A DNA stretch of 64,000 nt from Chromera velia (taxonomy: Eukaryota; Sar; Chromeraceae). Shown here in pieces: positions 34,333 to 47,522 of the stretch. The notes under the pieces were generated by a model. That model was not told the DNA's origin. It was given only the letters and a program-made list of their open reading frames with translations, and searched no databases. The translations under genes and the position numbers were made by a program. The number at the start of each line of letters is the position of its first letter. Position 1 is the stretch's first letter. The stretch lies in assembly GCA_018398765.1 (NCBI GenBank), contig JAHBMJ010001394.1:17933-81932 (forward strand), given 5' to 3'.

Positions 34333-35382
34333 TTCAAGAATTGAAGGACTGAAATTCTTAATTGCACAACGCTTTACAAAGAAAAGGTGCTAAGCTTACA
34401 ATGGCACGCACGAACGTACGTTCGCAGACAACTATACAGACGTACAGACAGGCAGACACCTAGACAGACAAGGTAGCTATAGACATATACTATGCAGACT
34501 GCTCGATCATGCATACATTGTGACTGACCAGAGAGGTGTGGTGGTAGAGTTGGTGGCTGCCCTGCCAGACCGAAGGAAGGGCCGGCAATCTGCTCGGAAG
34601 AGGCGGCACCGCACGACGACGCACTTACAGAGGTAGAAGGAGAGGCCTCACGGTCGCTACCCTCCTCTCCTGAGACAATGTCGACACCCCCCCCCTCCTC
34701 GCTCTCCTCATCTCCCCCTTGCCCCGCCTGCACCTTCCTCTTCTTCGATCGCGCCCTCTTCGTTGGAAAGGTACATGTATGCTTCCTTTGGGCCTCGAGG
34801 GAGAGCTTGCACGGACAGTAGACTCTCATCCGGACGTCGTGGAGCTCGGCCTTCTTCTTCCGGACCGAGCATCTCTGGCACGGCAAGCCAGTAGTGCCCT
34901 CTGGGTGGCCCATCCTGCTCCAATGAGAGGGGGCGGAGGAAGCCGCACGCGACAACGAGCTTACCGATACTGAGGCAGCCACCGAACCTGCAAAGAAGCA
35001 TAGAGAAAGTTAAAAACGATGAGACAAGTGTTGCTTGCTGCAGCTTGGCATGCCTCTGAGTCGATTATTCGCAGAAACAGACGGACATCTGACATGATTT
35101 CATATCATATGACTGACTACTGAGCTGCCGAGGGTCCTGGGCGAAGTCGTGGTTATGGTCTTGGCCATGCAGATATGACCAGTCTTGATCTAGATGCTGC
35201 CTTCTACTCCTCCAAACACCTAGAGGGTCATCTTCTACTCTGGAAACCGGACCAGTGGTCCTTGGTGCAGCTGACTGGGGGATACCGACAGCTGCAGGCT
35301 GTCTGTCTGTCCTTGTACGACCCCTGCCTTGCGTTTGGGGGGGATCGGGCTCCTCGAAGCCCTCGCCGTCTCTTCCTAACAT
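33008..35382 (-). CDS. Orphan Cys-containing protein, 5 exons, 586 aa (right half of convergent pair)
   Basis: Minus-strand exons in transcript order: 35382-35118, 34987-34529, 34286-33706, 33655-33532 and 33339-33008, totalling 1761 nt in phase. The N-terminus is low complexity. Near residue ~115 a Cys cluster (PCQRC, then YCPCK, then HTC) lies in Lys/Arg-rich sequence (KRARSKKRK) and may be a zinc-binding or nuclear-localising segment. A basic helical region follows (KMIAFMNNWTRVRSRKREK), and then KTPDEWTAFVLKEGLSHSK. The last exon is aromatic-rich (SFYYFLYYYRSFAKYF). One predicted intron is only 50 nt (33705-33656). In-frame coding-like sequence continues after the TAG (see 32690-33007). 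The family is unknown. Confidence 0.6.
34298..34328. repeat. (TA)n microsatellite
   Basis: A TA run in the intron between the exons at 34529 and 34286 of the minus-strand orphan gene, just upstream (minus strand) of the acceptor. Confidence 0.8.
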
Positions 35383-36693
35383 GAGAAAAAAAAACAGATC
35401 TGACCTTCAAAACTATTTTAAGACTACAAATCTCGATATCTGCACAACCAGTGGACCTTTTGGATCGCTTTCAACGTGCCTTGTGATCAGGACAATGGGT
35501 TTAGAGAGTTGAATGCACTACTTTGATGCACAGCCGACTATTTGGAAACATCAGAAATAAGTTGGCTATCTAGCGTTGGGGGGGGGGGAATTCATGCCGG
35601 GGCCGCCGTCCGTATGCGACATCCATCACTGTGTCCCGTCCTTTTGTGAAAAGTGATCTCCCATCAAGATCCCCTTCCAACCCTTCCAAAAACCCCTTGA
35701 CGCTCAAGTCTGTTTTGAAATGGATTTTTCAATGCTATTTAATGCTGGCTGCGCCTGCGGTACGGTTTTTTTAAGATTGTCTGCGCTTTCCACAAAAAAA
35801 TTCAAGTGTACTTTATTTTGGCCACGCCAAACCTTACCAAACCTTCAAGTTAAGCCGCGCCTAGCCGCACCTGCGGCGCAGGTGTTTCAAGTCTGGCCGC
35901 GCCTATGGCGCAGCGTTTCAAGTTTACTGGAGTGTCAGGGGGGTTCCTTCCAACACTTCTCCATCTTTTCTAACGCTGGTCTCTCTCACTTTAGGTAGAA
36001 ATCCGACTTTGTGCCCTACCTCTTCTAATAGGTCCCCAACTTCCTCTCCAAGCTCGTTATGTCGCATATACACCAACCCCCCTGTGGTACATTTAGGTAT
36101 ATTGCTCGGCGTGTCTGATACTCCACTCCTCCTAACTGTTCCCCGCAGCCATCATATCTCTCTGGTGGGCCTATTGTAAGATTCAGCTGGCCGGAAGCCC
36201 ACCGCCGCCTCCGCGCGACCATGCCACGGCCCCAATCGGCCCCACGTGCGCCCCGCGCGCGCGGATACGCGCGTGGCGGCGCGTGCGCGGGATTTTTTTT
36301 TTTTCGACAGACTGCGATCTTGAAAGATTCTTCCTTCGAATGTGTCTAGGTGCCGTTTATCGATCCTGCTTGCCAGATATTGCCAGATAACTGCCAGCTT
36401 TTCTCACACCGTACTCATTCCCGCCTGACAACTTGATGTAAAACAGGTGTATTGTATGTATGTATCAAGTGGGGCAGGACAGCCAGCGTTGAATTGAGCT
36501 GGGGATTTGATTTGCCTCATCGTTCTAGGAGACAGACAGGGATCACTTTATGGCGTGAAGGAAATGTCAAGTCTTTTTTCTTCTTTTCGTCTTTATAGGT
36601 AAAAGCTCCCTTTCTTTTGTCCTTGTGGACTGTCTGTCTCTCAATTTGTCTATTGCGTATCTGTTGCTGTTTCGCTATCAGTTGTCAAAATCG
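35383..36693. other. Divergent spacer with MITE and GC-rich patch
   Basis: This lies between the minus-strand orphan and the HAD gene. It contains the element at 35690-35945 and a very CpG-rich patch at ~36180-36295 (GCGCGCGCGGATACGCGC). No coding signal is seen before the ATG at 36694. Confidence 0.55.
35690..35945. mobile_element. Probable MITE with 8-bp TSD
   Basis: CCTTCCAA occurs at 35682-35689 and 35946-35953. The enclosed 256 bp has imperfect terminal inverted repeats (ACCCCTTGACGCTCAAGT against ACCCCCCTGACACTCCAGT). The interior has TTTCAAG plus GCCTGCGGCGCAGG-like palindromes, as in the element at 30127-30357. The left flank carries CCTTCCAA twice in tandem, so the duplication is less certain than for the other elements. 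Confidence 0.55.
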
Positions 36694-39600
36694 ATGTTGC
36701 CGTATTTTCCTCCTGCGCAAAGACGCCAGTCCAGCATGAAGAAGCCGTTCCTGTTCATTTTCGACTGGGACGACACGCTCTTTCCTCGGTCCGACCTCAG
36801 ACGCAATAACCTGCAGAGACCTGAGGACTTGGGTCATTCGCAGAAGCAGAAATTGAGCTGCGTTGAAACAGCGGCAACCGAAGTCATTCGTGTAAGTCTC
36901 TACCTCCTTCCAGTCTCTGCATTCTCGATACTCCCAACACCAGTCTCCCTCAATCATGTTGTCATTTCTGTATGCTTGTGCTGGTGTATACGTGCAGATT
37001 GCGTATTCTCTAGGTGATGTAATTGTCGTTTCCAATGCTACAATGCACTGGCTCCAGTACTCGGCTGAGCACTTTTATCCCAACCTTCTCAAAGCGATCA
37101 GGGGAATACCTGACGTGGAGATCATATCCGCGAGAGACAGGGCGACGGCGCAACTGGAACTTGCACAGTGGAAGGTAAGTGAAAAAGACAGAAACAAGCA
37201 GGACACTGTGGAAGAGTTTGAGCGAGAGTCCAGGCTAGAATGAAAGCAGAGAAACAGTGACGCCAGACAACGGGGAAAGAAGACAAAACAGGGGGCTTCC
37301 AAAGAGTTGCTAGACTCCTCTGCCTCCACACGCTGTTTCTCTGCCGCTCCCTCCGATGGAGTGTTTCTCTTAATTCGAACTGCATGCCCCTCCTTGCGCC
37401 CTTCAGCAGTGTTGACAACTACCACAGACGACACTCGATTTCGTAAAGCCCACTCTCTCTCACTTCGTTCCTTTCAATGTGCCTTTGTTTCCTTTCCTCG
37501 TTTTCCCCTCTTTGCCGCTGCTTCACTGACACCTCTCAGGCTACTGTCTTTACCAACGAAGTGACCGCTCGGCTGGATACGCTGAGGGCGGTGGCATCGA
37601 TCGGTGATGACGTGTACGAGATGCAGGCAGCCGACCACATCAAAAAGTGAGTGAGTGGGTGAGTGAGTGAGGGAGGGAGTGCACCAGACAAAATGGGCGG
37701 GAGCAAAATCAAATTCAGCGGACAGCTGAACTCCGCTCCCGTTCAAAGAGCCGCAAGGGTCGAATCTGTATGTCTTGAGTGAGGGCCGATAGACAAGTCC
37801 CTTTTCTGCTCGTTCTCTCTGTGCGTGCAGGAATTTTTCCTCTTGTGCAGCGTTCAAGATCAAGCTCGTTGAACAGCCAACGATGGAGGAGCTGTTGGAG
37901 GTCGGCTGGTAAACCTACCGGGGAACTAACTCTTCATGCAGCCTCTACATGCGCTGCTCACTCCATCTCTGTGTCGCGTTCGCATTCCTATTTCATCTCT
38001 TGGGAATACGAATAACATCCCTGGTAGAAAATTGCGTGTCGCCCTTCTGTTTCTTTTCCTTTCCTTCCCTCCCGCTGGCATCTGCGCCAACGCTTGTGTC
38101 GATCGATCGTTCCGCCCCCACCAATCGCTTTCCACGTGTTTCTGCGCCTATCGTATTCTCTCTGCCGGCCGTCTCCAAGAGAGGCGGGACACACAGGTTA
38201 TTCGCTCTCTCCCTCACTGTGTGTCCACGTGCGGGGCCGGCCAATGGACTTGCAAAAGAGCACCAAGAGAGACTTGGCCCCCCCATTCTCCCTCCTTGTA
38301 TCTGACTCCCCTCCCCACGTTCCCTCTCGCTGTGTCTGACTGACTGAGTGCAGGAATTACACGGACTCCGTCACTGTCTCCAGTTCTTCTTCGAAGATCG
38401 CTACGAGATGCCGGACGACGGCATGGTCTTCGTCGCTCCGAGGGCGAGGTACAGGACCCTCCCGAATCACGCAAAGATCTTCGATGAGGACAACGCCCAC
38501 AACCAATTCGATCCCCCACTCACTCTCCGGAGAAAAGCAACCAGCAGCAGCAGCAGCAGCAGGAGGAGGAGGAGCAGAAGCAGAAGCAGCGATCGGGGGA
38601 GCAACTCGGGGAGCAACTCGGGTTCGGTGACCGGTACGGGCACACCCAATCCAGAGGGGGCTGACGTTGAGAGCGTTGGGGGGGCGGTCAGGGATTCCGA
38701 TTCGTGTTGGGTGGAGGTGGAGACGCCGGCAGTAGGAGAGCTGCCGTCTGGCTCTGAAGGAAACGGAGTCGTTGACCTCTCCGCTGAAACAGATTTCCCA
38801 CCGCTTCATGCCTCTGCTGGAGGGGCGAAGAAGAGGGGTACGAATGTCCATTTCGCCACCGCATTCCTCAAAGAAGAATCAACCTACACCCACCCCCACC
38901 CCCACGCACAAAACCCCTCAATGAGGCAACGCCACCATCGAAGTCCAGCCCCCTGCCCCCCCCGCCACCCAGCCCTTCTAGACACCCACGCAGGAGGAAA
39001 GGAGAACTACTACAACAACAGAAACGGGGGGAACGGGAGGAAACACGGCGTCCCTTCGATGTGTGGAGGAGGAGGAAGAGATCAAACAGGCAACCGCAAG
39101 GTCCTGGCGCCTGCAGAGAGCTCCGTCAATGCTGCAGACACCCAGCAATCGCAGCAGCAGACAGAAGGGGGAGCTATGAAAGGAGGACATGGAGAATGGA
39201 AAGGGGGTTTGGAAGGTGAATGGAATGGTGGAGAGATCAAAGGGGAGCAGGGAGAGGATCAGGACAACAAATCGGGCGGTTCTTCCCCGTCCCTTGAAGC
39301 TGATTCGCGAACTGTGTCTGCCTCTCCGCATCCCTCAGTCCCCTCTTACGGAAATTCTCATCCTTCCTACAGTCTCTGCCCGGCGCCCATGCCGACCCAG
39401 CGTCCGCCTCCAAAGGCATGCCACCGACCGATGGCGAGTGACCTTCGTTGCTTCACTGGAAAGGACTGCATGGGTGGAGGGAGTTTCCCTGTTCATGGAA
39501 TGAACGGGGGCCATGAGAAGGGGGATGGGGAGAAGGTACGTCTCTACAAACCTCCAGGGTTCCCTCTAGCAAGGGCGGGGGAGGGGGAAGCTTCAGCAGG

Positions 39601-42600
39601 GACTTCGCGGCCTGCTGAAGCTGCGATGTCGGGCATCGGGCTCCCCTCGCTGGGTCCGTCTCAGTCCGTGTTCCTCAGGGCGGGTGTTCGAGGCCGAGGG
39701 GATTGCCTCCACGAGAGCGCTTCCCCTCCTCCTTCCGCTGAATCGAACCAGCAGGGCCCTATTCCGTCTGATTGTGCTCCCGAGTCCGCGAACTCGACAG
39801 CCGAGCAGCTGACGAAGGAACAGAGAGACGCCCTTTTCTGGGCTCAGTCGGGATCAGGAAGGGCAGATGACTGCCGCCCTGGGCCGGACCCTGCTGAGCT
39901 GTCGGTGCAGGGTGGGGACGAGGGAGAGGAAACCCCCCCGTGTAGAGTCGGGGCGGTCGGGCTGTCTTCACCCACTCAGGCTGGCTGTCCTTCCCTGTAC
40001 TTTTCGCTGGGGAATGACGGAGGCGGTCACAAGGAAGGGATTCCTTTTGGGACAAGGGGTCCTCACCTGCCGTGTCCAGGTGTTGAAGAAGACGAGAGTC
40101 CTCTTGCAGAGCAGGAGGAAGGTCAGGGAGACGGGGGGGGAGGGGAGGGGGAGGGAGATGAGGTGGCAGACGAAAGGTGGGCAGTCGGCAGCTCTGAGGA
40201 GGAAGAAGATGGGGGTCCGCCTACGGCTGCAGTTGCAGCTGTCGCATCCCCATTGCCGCCCTTCCCTATAGAACCCTTTCCCACGGGGAGAGAGTCCGTT
40301 CCATCCCAAGAGCCCCACCCCTCCTGTCCGCCCTCTTCCTCCTTCCTCTGCCCCTCCGTCCCTGAATGCTTCCAGACGGATGGGGGAAGAGGGGGACGGG
40401 GAGACGTCCAACTGGGAGAGGGAGAGAGAGACGGGTGCAAGGGTGAGGAGGCTCCGACTCCGGGAGTGCCCATGACGCCAGAGGTGAGTGATCGATCGAT
40501 CAAGTCTGCAAAAAAGCCAGGAAGGAGCGAATTCAGTGGAATACAGATCGATCGACGGACTGTTACAGAGATGGGCGGGGGGGTAAGAGAAACAAAAAGC
40601 GCTCGTTTGGCTCCCCGCTGTCAGCAGATCGAGCGCACGAGAGTGTGTCTATCTTGCCCCCCCCTCGTGCATGCATCTGGCTTCAGCGCTTTCTCTGACT
40701 TTTCATCGTGGAGCTGTTTTTGTTCATTGTGCTACTCTTATTTTTGTTTCTGTGTGTTCTGTCCTTCTCTCCCTTCACCTCTAAATTCTTCTTTATCGCT
40801 GCTTTCCTTTGTTTCTTCCACTCCTCCGCTTGCTTTGCGTGCAGATGCCCCGCGCGTGCCTCCCACAGGGTCTCCTGTCGGAAAGCGACGGCTGTCTGTC
40901 GGGTCTTTCCGGGGCCATCCCGCAGAGGAACAAGAGAGAGGAGGCATCACTGTTGGGGAGGGAGAGCATGGTCGGAGGAGGGCCTGAGTTTGTGGACCTG
41001 GACTATGAACGCGACGGAGACAGAGAGGTTCACGGACGTGTTCCACACGACTCGTTTCCCCCCATTCCGCTCTCTCCGGATCTCCACTCATGCCGCGAAT
41101 CCGGTCTCTGTGGAAGCGGCAGGGACAATGCAGAGGTGTCCCTTTTCGAGGGGGGGGATTTTGACGGGAGGACAGATCATCATATCAATGTGGGGGGGGA
41201 ATTTGGAGAGTCCGAGTATCCTCTTCGCATGATGTTTAATCGTGAGGGGGGGAGGGGGGGACCTGCTCATTCTCCCACCCCGCCCCTTCTTTCTCTCTCT
41301 CTGAACCTAGGTGCTGCAACAGGGGGGATCTCGCAGGCTCCTCTTTCTCCTTCTCATTCTGTCTCTCTGCCAGGATGCGGGGAGGGCGGGGCGAAGTACT
41401 CCCTCTCTCTGTTTCCCCCTCTTTTGTGCGCTCCTACAGCCAAGCACCCAAGTACTGCTACACCCCCAGCATCCTCTCCCCGACCACCCTCATCTTTCCC
41501 TTCATTCTCCTGCGCCTCTGCCGCTCTAGGAGAAGCAGAATGCTCCCACAGCATGGAGACGTTGATGGACCTGCGCGTCGAGGGGCACCGTCAACGTCAA
41601 CACGCCCCCGTGCAATACCAACCTCCGTCCTCTCCCAGCGAGGCAGAGTTCAGACCGACACCCGGATCCAGGGGTCCTGTGAGGGTGGCAGAAGAGGAAC
41701 AGGAAGAGGGATGCATGCCCATGCAGGCTGCTGTAGCGTCCCTCTTCAGGTCAGGGACTCAGCTGCTCTTCGATCCCCCCCCCTCAGCCCCCTGTTCAGC
41801 AGACACAGACACACACACCGGGTCCGAATGTGAACGGGCGGCCGGGGGGGATGGTCAGAAAGCCTCGAAGGGGCAGGTGGTGGGCTCTGTCCCTGATGAG
41901 CTCGTCGCAACGAACCAGAGCCTACCTCCCGTGAGAAGACTAGGAGAGGGTGAGAAGACTCTCAGGTTGGAGGCCCGCGAAGGACGGCCGCTGTCGGTTG
42001 TTGCGGCAGAGTTCTCCTCCTCACCCACACAGAATGAGAAAACAGAGCAGCAGGCTCTTGAGGACCCAATGCGACAGACGCACGCGGAATGCGTTCCGCT
42101 CAACACAGTCACTGCTCTATCAGAACAGATTCAGCAGGTGAGCCGTCGAGATGGTGGCAGCAGATCCTTTGAGGGATCAAGGGAGGCAAGTCCTCCCCCT
42201 GCCCTCCTTGCACAGACAGATCCTTCTCGAGGTGGGCCCGACCCACTGCGTCCCCTCGCTGCCCATCAACTCGATCCCCCGAGTGCTTTCCCCGCCCCCT
42301 CAGATTTGGGACTTCCTCCATGTCCACCCTACACAACTAACCCCCAAACTGTCGCTATCCCCCTCAGCCAGCCCGAGAGCGAAAAGTTCGAGAAAGGGAT
42401 GGCAGGAGAGGCAGAGGCAGAGATAGAGAATGAAGCGGACGGAAGAGCAGATTCTCTAGGTCAGCAGGAGAAAGAGAAAGATCTGAAGGTCTCGCTTCCC
42501 TCTGAAGAGTCTACAGCAGCAGCCACTCTCATCTCATCCCGACGATCCGGACGGGCAGAAACAGACCCCGCGGAGTCCGCAGCCGAATCCAGATCAGAGG

Positions 42601-44111
42601 GGGAGGTGGAAACTGACCCCGAGACTCCCCTCAGTGCTGCAGAAACTGATGCCGCACTCACAAGAGCTTTCACCCAGATCACCGAGGAAGAGGAGGAGAC
42701 GGAGACGGAATACCGCTCTGAGAAGGGGAAGGGGGCCGAGAGCCTCACCTGGGGGTCTTCCAAGGACTCCCTTTCAAACCTTCCCCAGACGAACTCCCGA
42801 AGCGCCACCAATGCCCCCCTTTCACTAGGCCTCTCAGTGCTCTCCGCCGTCAACAGAATTTTTTGTCACACCACCGGTGCCGCCTGTCGCAACAGAGCGC
42901 CGTCATCAAACGGCAGGCGGGCAGTTCAGCAGAAGAACAAAGGGAACTACTCCCAAGTTCCCCCTTCCCGCCCCCCCCCTTTTCCAGAGTCCAAGTCAGT
43001 TCCCAACTCTGCTGCCTCAAAGAAGGGGGGCCACAGGAAGAGAGGAGTGAATGGAGGAAAGGATGGGGAGGGAAGAGTCGGGAGACCCTCATTCCGTCCC
43101 GTGTCTTCCCCCCATCCAGCTCCTGCCAGATCGAACCCCCCCCCCGTCCCTCCAAGTCCTCAAAGTCGCGTCTCACCCACCTCCAACGCGGGAGCTCCTC
43201 CACATGCCTCCAGCAGCAGCAGCAGCAGCAGCAGTAAGGGTGGGACGGCAGGACTTCGTTTTCGCTCCGCATTCGGTCTTGGATGGGCGGCTTCGTCTTG
43301 GGCCGGGCGTCGCCTCCCATTCTGTTCTCCCTCTCCTCATCCGTCAGGCCCCCCATCTGCGACACGTCCCTCCAGCGACCATCCCTCATGCTCAAAGCCA
43401 TCAGAGCCGCCTGATCATCCGGTAGTGCAGCAGGAAGGGAGAGGAAAGCCCGAATCCCCCTCACAGCAGCACAGGGCCCCCGTGTGCGCTCGGTCTCACC
43501 CGTACAAATGCCGGGGGGGAGGGCGGAAGTCGCCCCGTGGAGGGGAAGAGGTGGTCCCGGAAAGATCGGAGGAACCCCCCAGGGTCTCTCTCTCTGTGCC
43601 TCTGGCTCAAGAGAGCGGTCTGTCCGGCGAATCGGATCCGATGAGAGATACGCTGATTGCAGTGTCCCTCGAGTTGCAGAAAGCGGAGGCGACAAGGCTG
43701 CAGCAATCAGAGGAAGGTCGCGGACCTGTTGACACAATCAGCGAGAGGGAATGGAGAAGTGGGTGCGGGAGCAAACATGGGGTCCGAAGCAGGAGGGGAG
43801 TGCTACAGGAGCATGGGTCCAACCGATCTCTGACCAGAGTCCGCACACACGGCCCTGCAGAGACACCTATGCGTGGTTTGCGGCAGCACTCGCATGAGGA
43901 GCCGTCGGCTCCCCTTCGACTGCCGATTTCACCCAAAGTGAAGTCTCTCCCGTGTCCGCAGCCTCTCAGCACCCCGCCTTCGCGAAGCACGGCCGCGTGC
44001 TCTCCTGATAAGAAGCGAGCACGGCTCGAGAGACGACACACCATACAGACAGAGTGTGAACGCTGGGGGTGGAGTCGGTCTTCTGATCTGGCCAGCTCAG
44101 ACATGGTGTAG
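36694..44111 (+). CDS. HAD-superfamily phosphatase domain with giant low-complexity tail, 1982 aa
   Basis: Exons: 36694-36891, 36998-37174, 37540-37646, 37831-37900, 38354-40483 and 40845-44111, totalling 5949 nt in phase. Residues ~15-215 form a HAD hydrolase core. Motif I is FIFDWDDT (nucleophile D24, acid D26, T28). Motif II is VIVVSNA (S78). A candidate motif III lysine is in AQWK (K125). Motif IV is SIGDDVYE (D148/D149). All catalytic positions are present, so phosphatase activity via an aspartyl-phosphate intermediate is plausible; the substrate is unknown. From ~residue 225 the protein is Ser/Pro/Gly/Glu-rich and low complexity to the end, coded by two long exons of 2130 and 3267 nt. 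The start is the ATG nearest motif I, with LPYFPPAQRRQSS before it. The last exon could hide an in-frame intron (a GTGAGC at ~42137), but the frame is open throughout. Confidence 0.82.
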
Positions 44112-45276
44112 ATCCGTTGGTTGGTTGGTTGGTTGTTGTAAAGCGAGAAGACGGACCGAGAAACATATCGATCCAGATCGGGGGGTGAAAGAAAATACCT
44201 TCCTTCCTTCCTTCCAGACCTGAGAAACTGGGACCGTGACGTTCGTGTTTGCGAGTCGAAATTGCAGACCTTTTCTCTGTCTCAAGTCCCCCTCGCCCTC
44301 CTCTCTCTCTCCCCCCCCCTCTCTCTCATTCCCCTCGTGTTCCGTCTGTCTGTCCGTCTAGGCCTCGTTTTCTTTTTGTCGTCGTCGATCTGTGTAGTCA
44401 CAACTTGTAGTGACTCAATTAAGTGAGTGAGTGAGTGCATGGGTCCGTCTGTGTGACCCGATAGGGAGGGATCTGCTTGTTGCGTGCTGGGACGAATGCG
44501 ACGACGGGCGGGGGTGGACTCGTCAAGTCAAACACGGATGAAGAAGGAGAGTTGCTAGGAGAGAGAGAGACGATGTTGGAAAAAATAGGAGTAGGAGAGG
44601 GGGTTCAGGGGGGCTAGTGGAATTTCGGGCAAGTGCAAGTGAGTCAGTGACAGGACACAAAAGAAGAGAAGCACGAGTGAGTGCGCGAGCGCGCAAGAAT
44701 GGTGGAACGTGGGGGGCATTGAGATCTCTCTGGGAAAGTAGGAAGGAACTAAGGAAGGGGGGAAGGAACGGCTGACGGACGGATGGGTCGGGTGGTCAGT
44801 CGGTTTGTTGAGCGATCGCTTTTCACCCGAAGGATGGATGGATGGATGCGGGGTGAAGCGGCGAATCGTTGTTTGGACTCTAGAAGAAGGGGAGGGGGGA
44901 GAGAGCGGACGGTTTCCTTTTCCTTTCAACAAAGCAAGAAAAAAGGAAGGAAGGAACCCTTCCAGTTTTCAAGTCCTCTTCTGCCTGTGTTTTCTCTTTG
45001 CCTGTCCCTCCTGACCTCTGATTGATGGTCTGTCTCGTGATTGCATGCCCCCGGTGTTCTTCTTCCTTTCTTCCCTCCTTCTTTCTTGTCCGTGCTGCCC
45101 CTTCTAGCTCGTCCTGATTGATTGTGTATTCCCTCCTATGCAGTCAGTATCTTGCAGACAGGCAAAGCAACAGGCGACAAATTGTATTTCGGTATCCTTC
45201 AATCGAATTCCTTCCATGATGTCATCCCGAATTGAATTGAATTGAATTCAGGAATTCATCAGGCTGATCTAAGGCG

Positions 45277-45314
<38 letters not shown>

Positions 45315-47522
45315 TCTTCCCCCCCTCCCTTCCTTCTCCACCTTCATCCAACATTTTGTGCTGCAACTGATGACCCTCCTGGCTGCGCAGATTCTGTCTC
45401 CCCCCCCCCCTTCTGTCCCGCACTTTGCTCCTTCTGTCCATCGCAGCAGCCCATCCATCCATCCATCCATGAAGCGACCCGTCGAATCATTTGTCGTTGA
45501 TTCATCGATCGATCGCTCAAGCTCACCTATTTCCCTTACTGATGCAATTATCCACTCACTTCATCATTCCTCCAGTCCCTCACCCACCCACTCACTCAAC
45601 CACGATTGCCAAAAGGAAGGAAGGGTCCTGACAAGCATCGAAAAAGAAGGAACGAAAAAATGTGAAGTGAAAAGGGCGACATGCAATAAAGAAAGCCATA
45701 CGCAAACACTCTCAGACAAGAAAAGCCGGGGCGCACTCGACCAAGTGAAGGCAGACAGACCAGCCGAACGGAAGGAAGTATGGAGAGAGGGAGAGAGAGA
45801 GAGAGACTCATGTGCCTCCAAGACGGTTGGTTGGATTGGATGCACAGATGATACAGAAATAGATGGGGGAACGTGTGAAAGTCGGTGTTTAGGTGCATCT
45901 TCACCTCCTCTCCACTTCCCTCCCCTCTCCTGCACCCCCCTTCCCCTTCAATTGATACCTCTCTTCTCTTCTCTTCTACACCTTCACTCCTGTCACCATG
46001 CCAGTACTCCACCCATCCTTCTCAGTGAGAGTAATTGCTTGCTTTTTTTCGGTCTTTTCTGCTGTGCCTTTGTCCCCTTGAACTCCTTTGACTGACGCTG
46101 GAAAGAAAGAAGAGGAGTAGAGAACATGGACGGACAAAAGGAAGGAGGACCTAATTCAAAAACACAAACAAGTACATGCGAATGGACAAATAAAGCGCAA
46201 AAGATAAAGAAAGAGAATGAGTGTGGCTGGAAAGAGAATTAGCTGATCGAATGACAGCTTCTCTTTCGCCGTCGTCTCACTGCATGTCTCTCTGTCTGTT
46301 TGTCGTACTTGCTTCTTCATTTTCGTGACCACTTCTTTGCTCGTCCCACTGTGTGTCTTCCTTCTTTTCTCTTGTTCCTTTCTTTCTTCTTTTGTCGTAT
46401 GTCAACAGCCCTCATCCTTCTTGTCCAGGGGGCAGGCACGTGTAAATACTCATATCGGATAAAAGGAACAATTGCCAACAAGCTCGTTCGAGGGATTGAC
46501 TGAGTGAGTGAGTGAGTTTCTTTCTAACAACCGACAACAAACAAACGCTCTTCCTTCCTTCCTTCCTTCCTTAAGCCCCTGGCTCTGTCCTGGTGTGTGA
46601 CACCTCACCCCCTCGTGTGTGAATGTACTTCCTTTCTGGCTCTTTCTTGTACACATGCAGGCAGGCAGGCAGGTGCTGTAGATGGACAGACAAACGGAGA
46701 AAGGAAGGCCGAGAGAGACATCTATCATATTGATTGATTGCCGTCTCCCTCTTGCGCTCCCTGGTTTCCTTCCTTCTTTCCTTCCTGGTTTGTGTCTTGG
46801 GGAGCAGAAGACCGTCGGGAAACGCAGAAGAGAAGAGAAGAGAAGAGAAGAGAGAGGCCGTAAGAGAAGATAGATAGATAGATAGATGCTGCATGATCAA
46901 GGATCATCTCTCCATCCATCCCCTCTCCTTAACAGTCAGTGCATTCATTCATTCATTCATTGCGTGCGGTGCGGGACAGAGAGGGGGATCATATGGGGGC
47001 GCCAAAGATGGAGAAAGAGGCAACGCGAAGAAGCAAAGTGAAGCGTTGAAAGTTTTCCGGCATGCAAGGAAGCAAGGTTGGTATCGGTTTTCCCTTCCGA
47101 CCGCTTCACAGGCCTGCATGAAAGAAACTTGAGGACCCTCGCGACGCTCTGTTGCGTTGTCTCCCCCCTTCCCTTCCCTTCTCTTCTCTCTCTTTCCGTC
47201 TGTGTATGCGTGTATGTGCCGATGTGCTCCTGCAAGTGCCGTCTGTGTTGAATGCTGCCCGATCGATCGACCCATTCCTTCCTTCCTTCTTTCCCTCTGC
47301 GATGTCGCGACCGGTGGTCGGTGTCGACAAAGAATGAAGAGACACGGAAGGAGGGAGAGAGAGAAAGAGAGACGAATGGTGGAAGGAAGTAGTCCGTTTC
47401 TCGTCTAGAGTTGAGTCGTCTTCGGGTCCCGCCCTCCCTTGCTCCGATTAAGGCATCTTTGTGAGTATGTGTGTGTGCATGTGTGCGTGTGTGCGCGCGC
47501 GCTCTGTGGTTTCCAAAGAAGC
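44112..47522. other. Repeat-bearing spacer, no resolved gene
   Basis: Mixed-composition DNA with short CTCT, GATG, TTCC and AGAAG microsatellites. It could contain 5' exons of the gene at 47523-52929 (for example near 45140-45187, TGCAG acceptor to GTATCC donor), but I cannot connect them. Confidence 0.4.
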
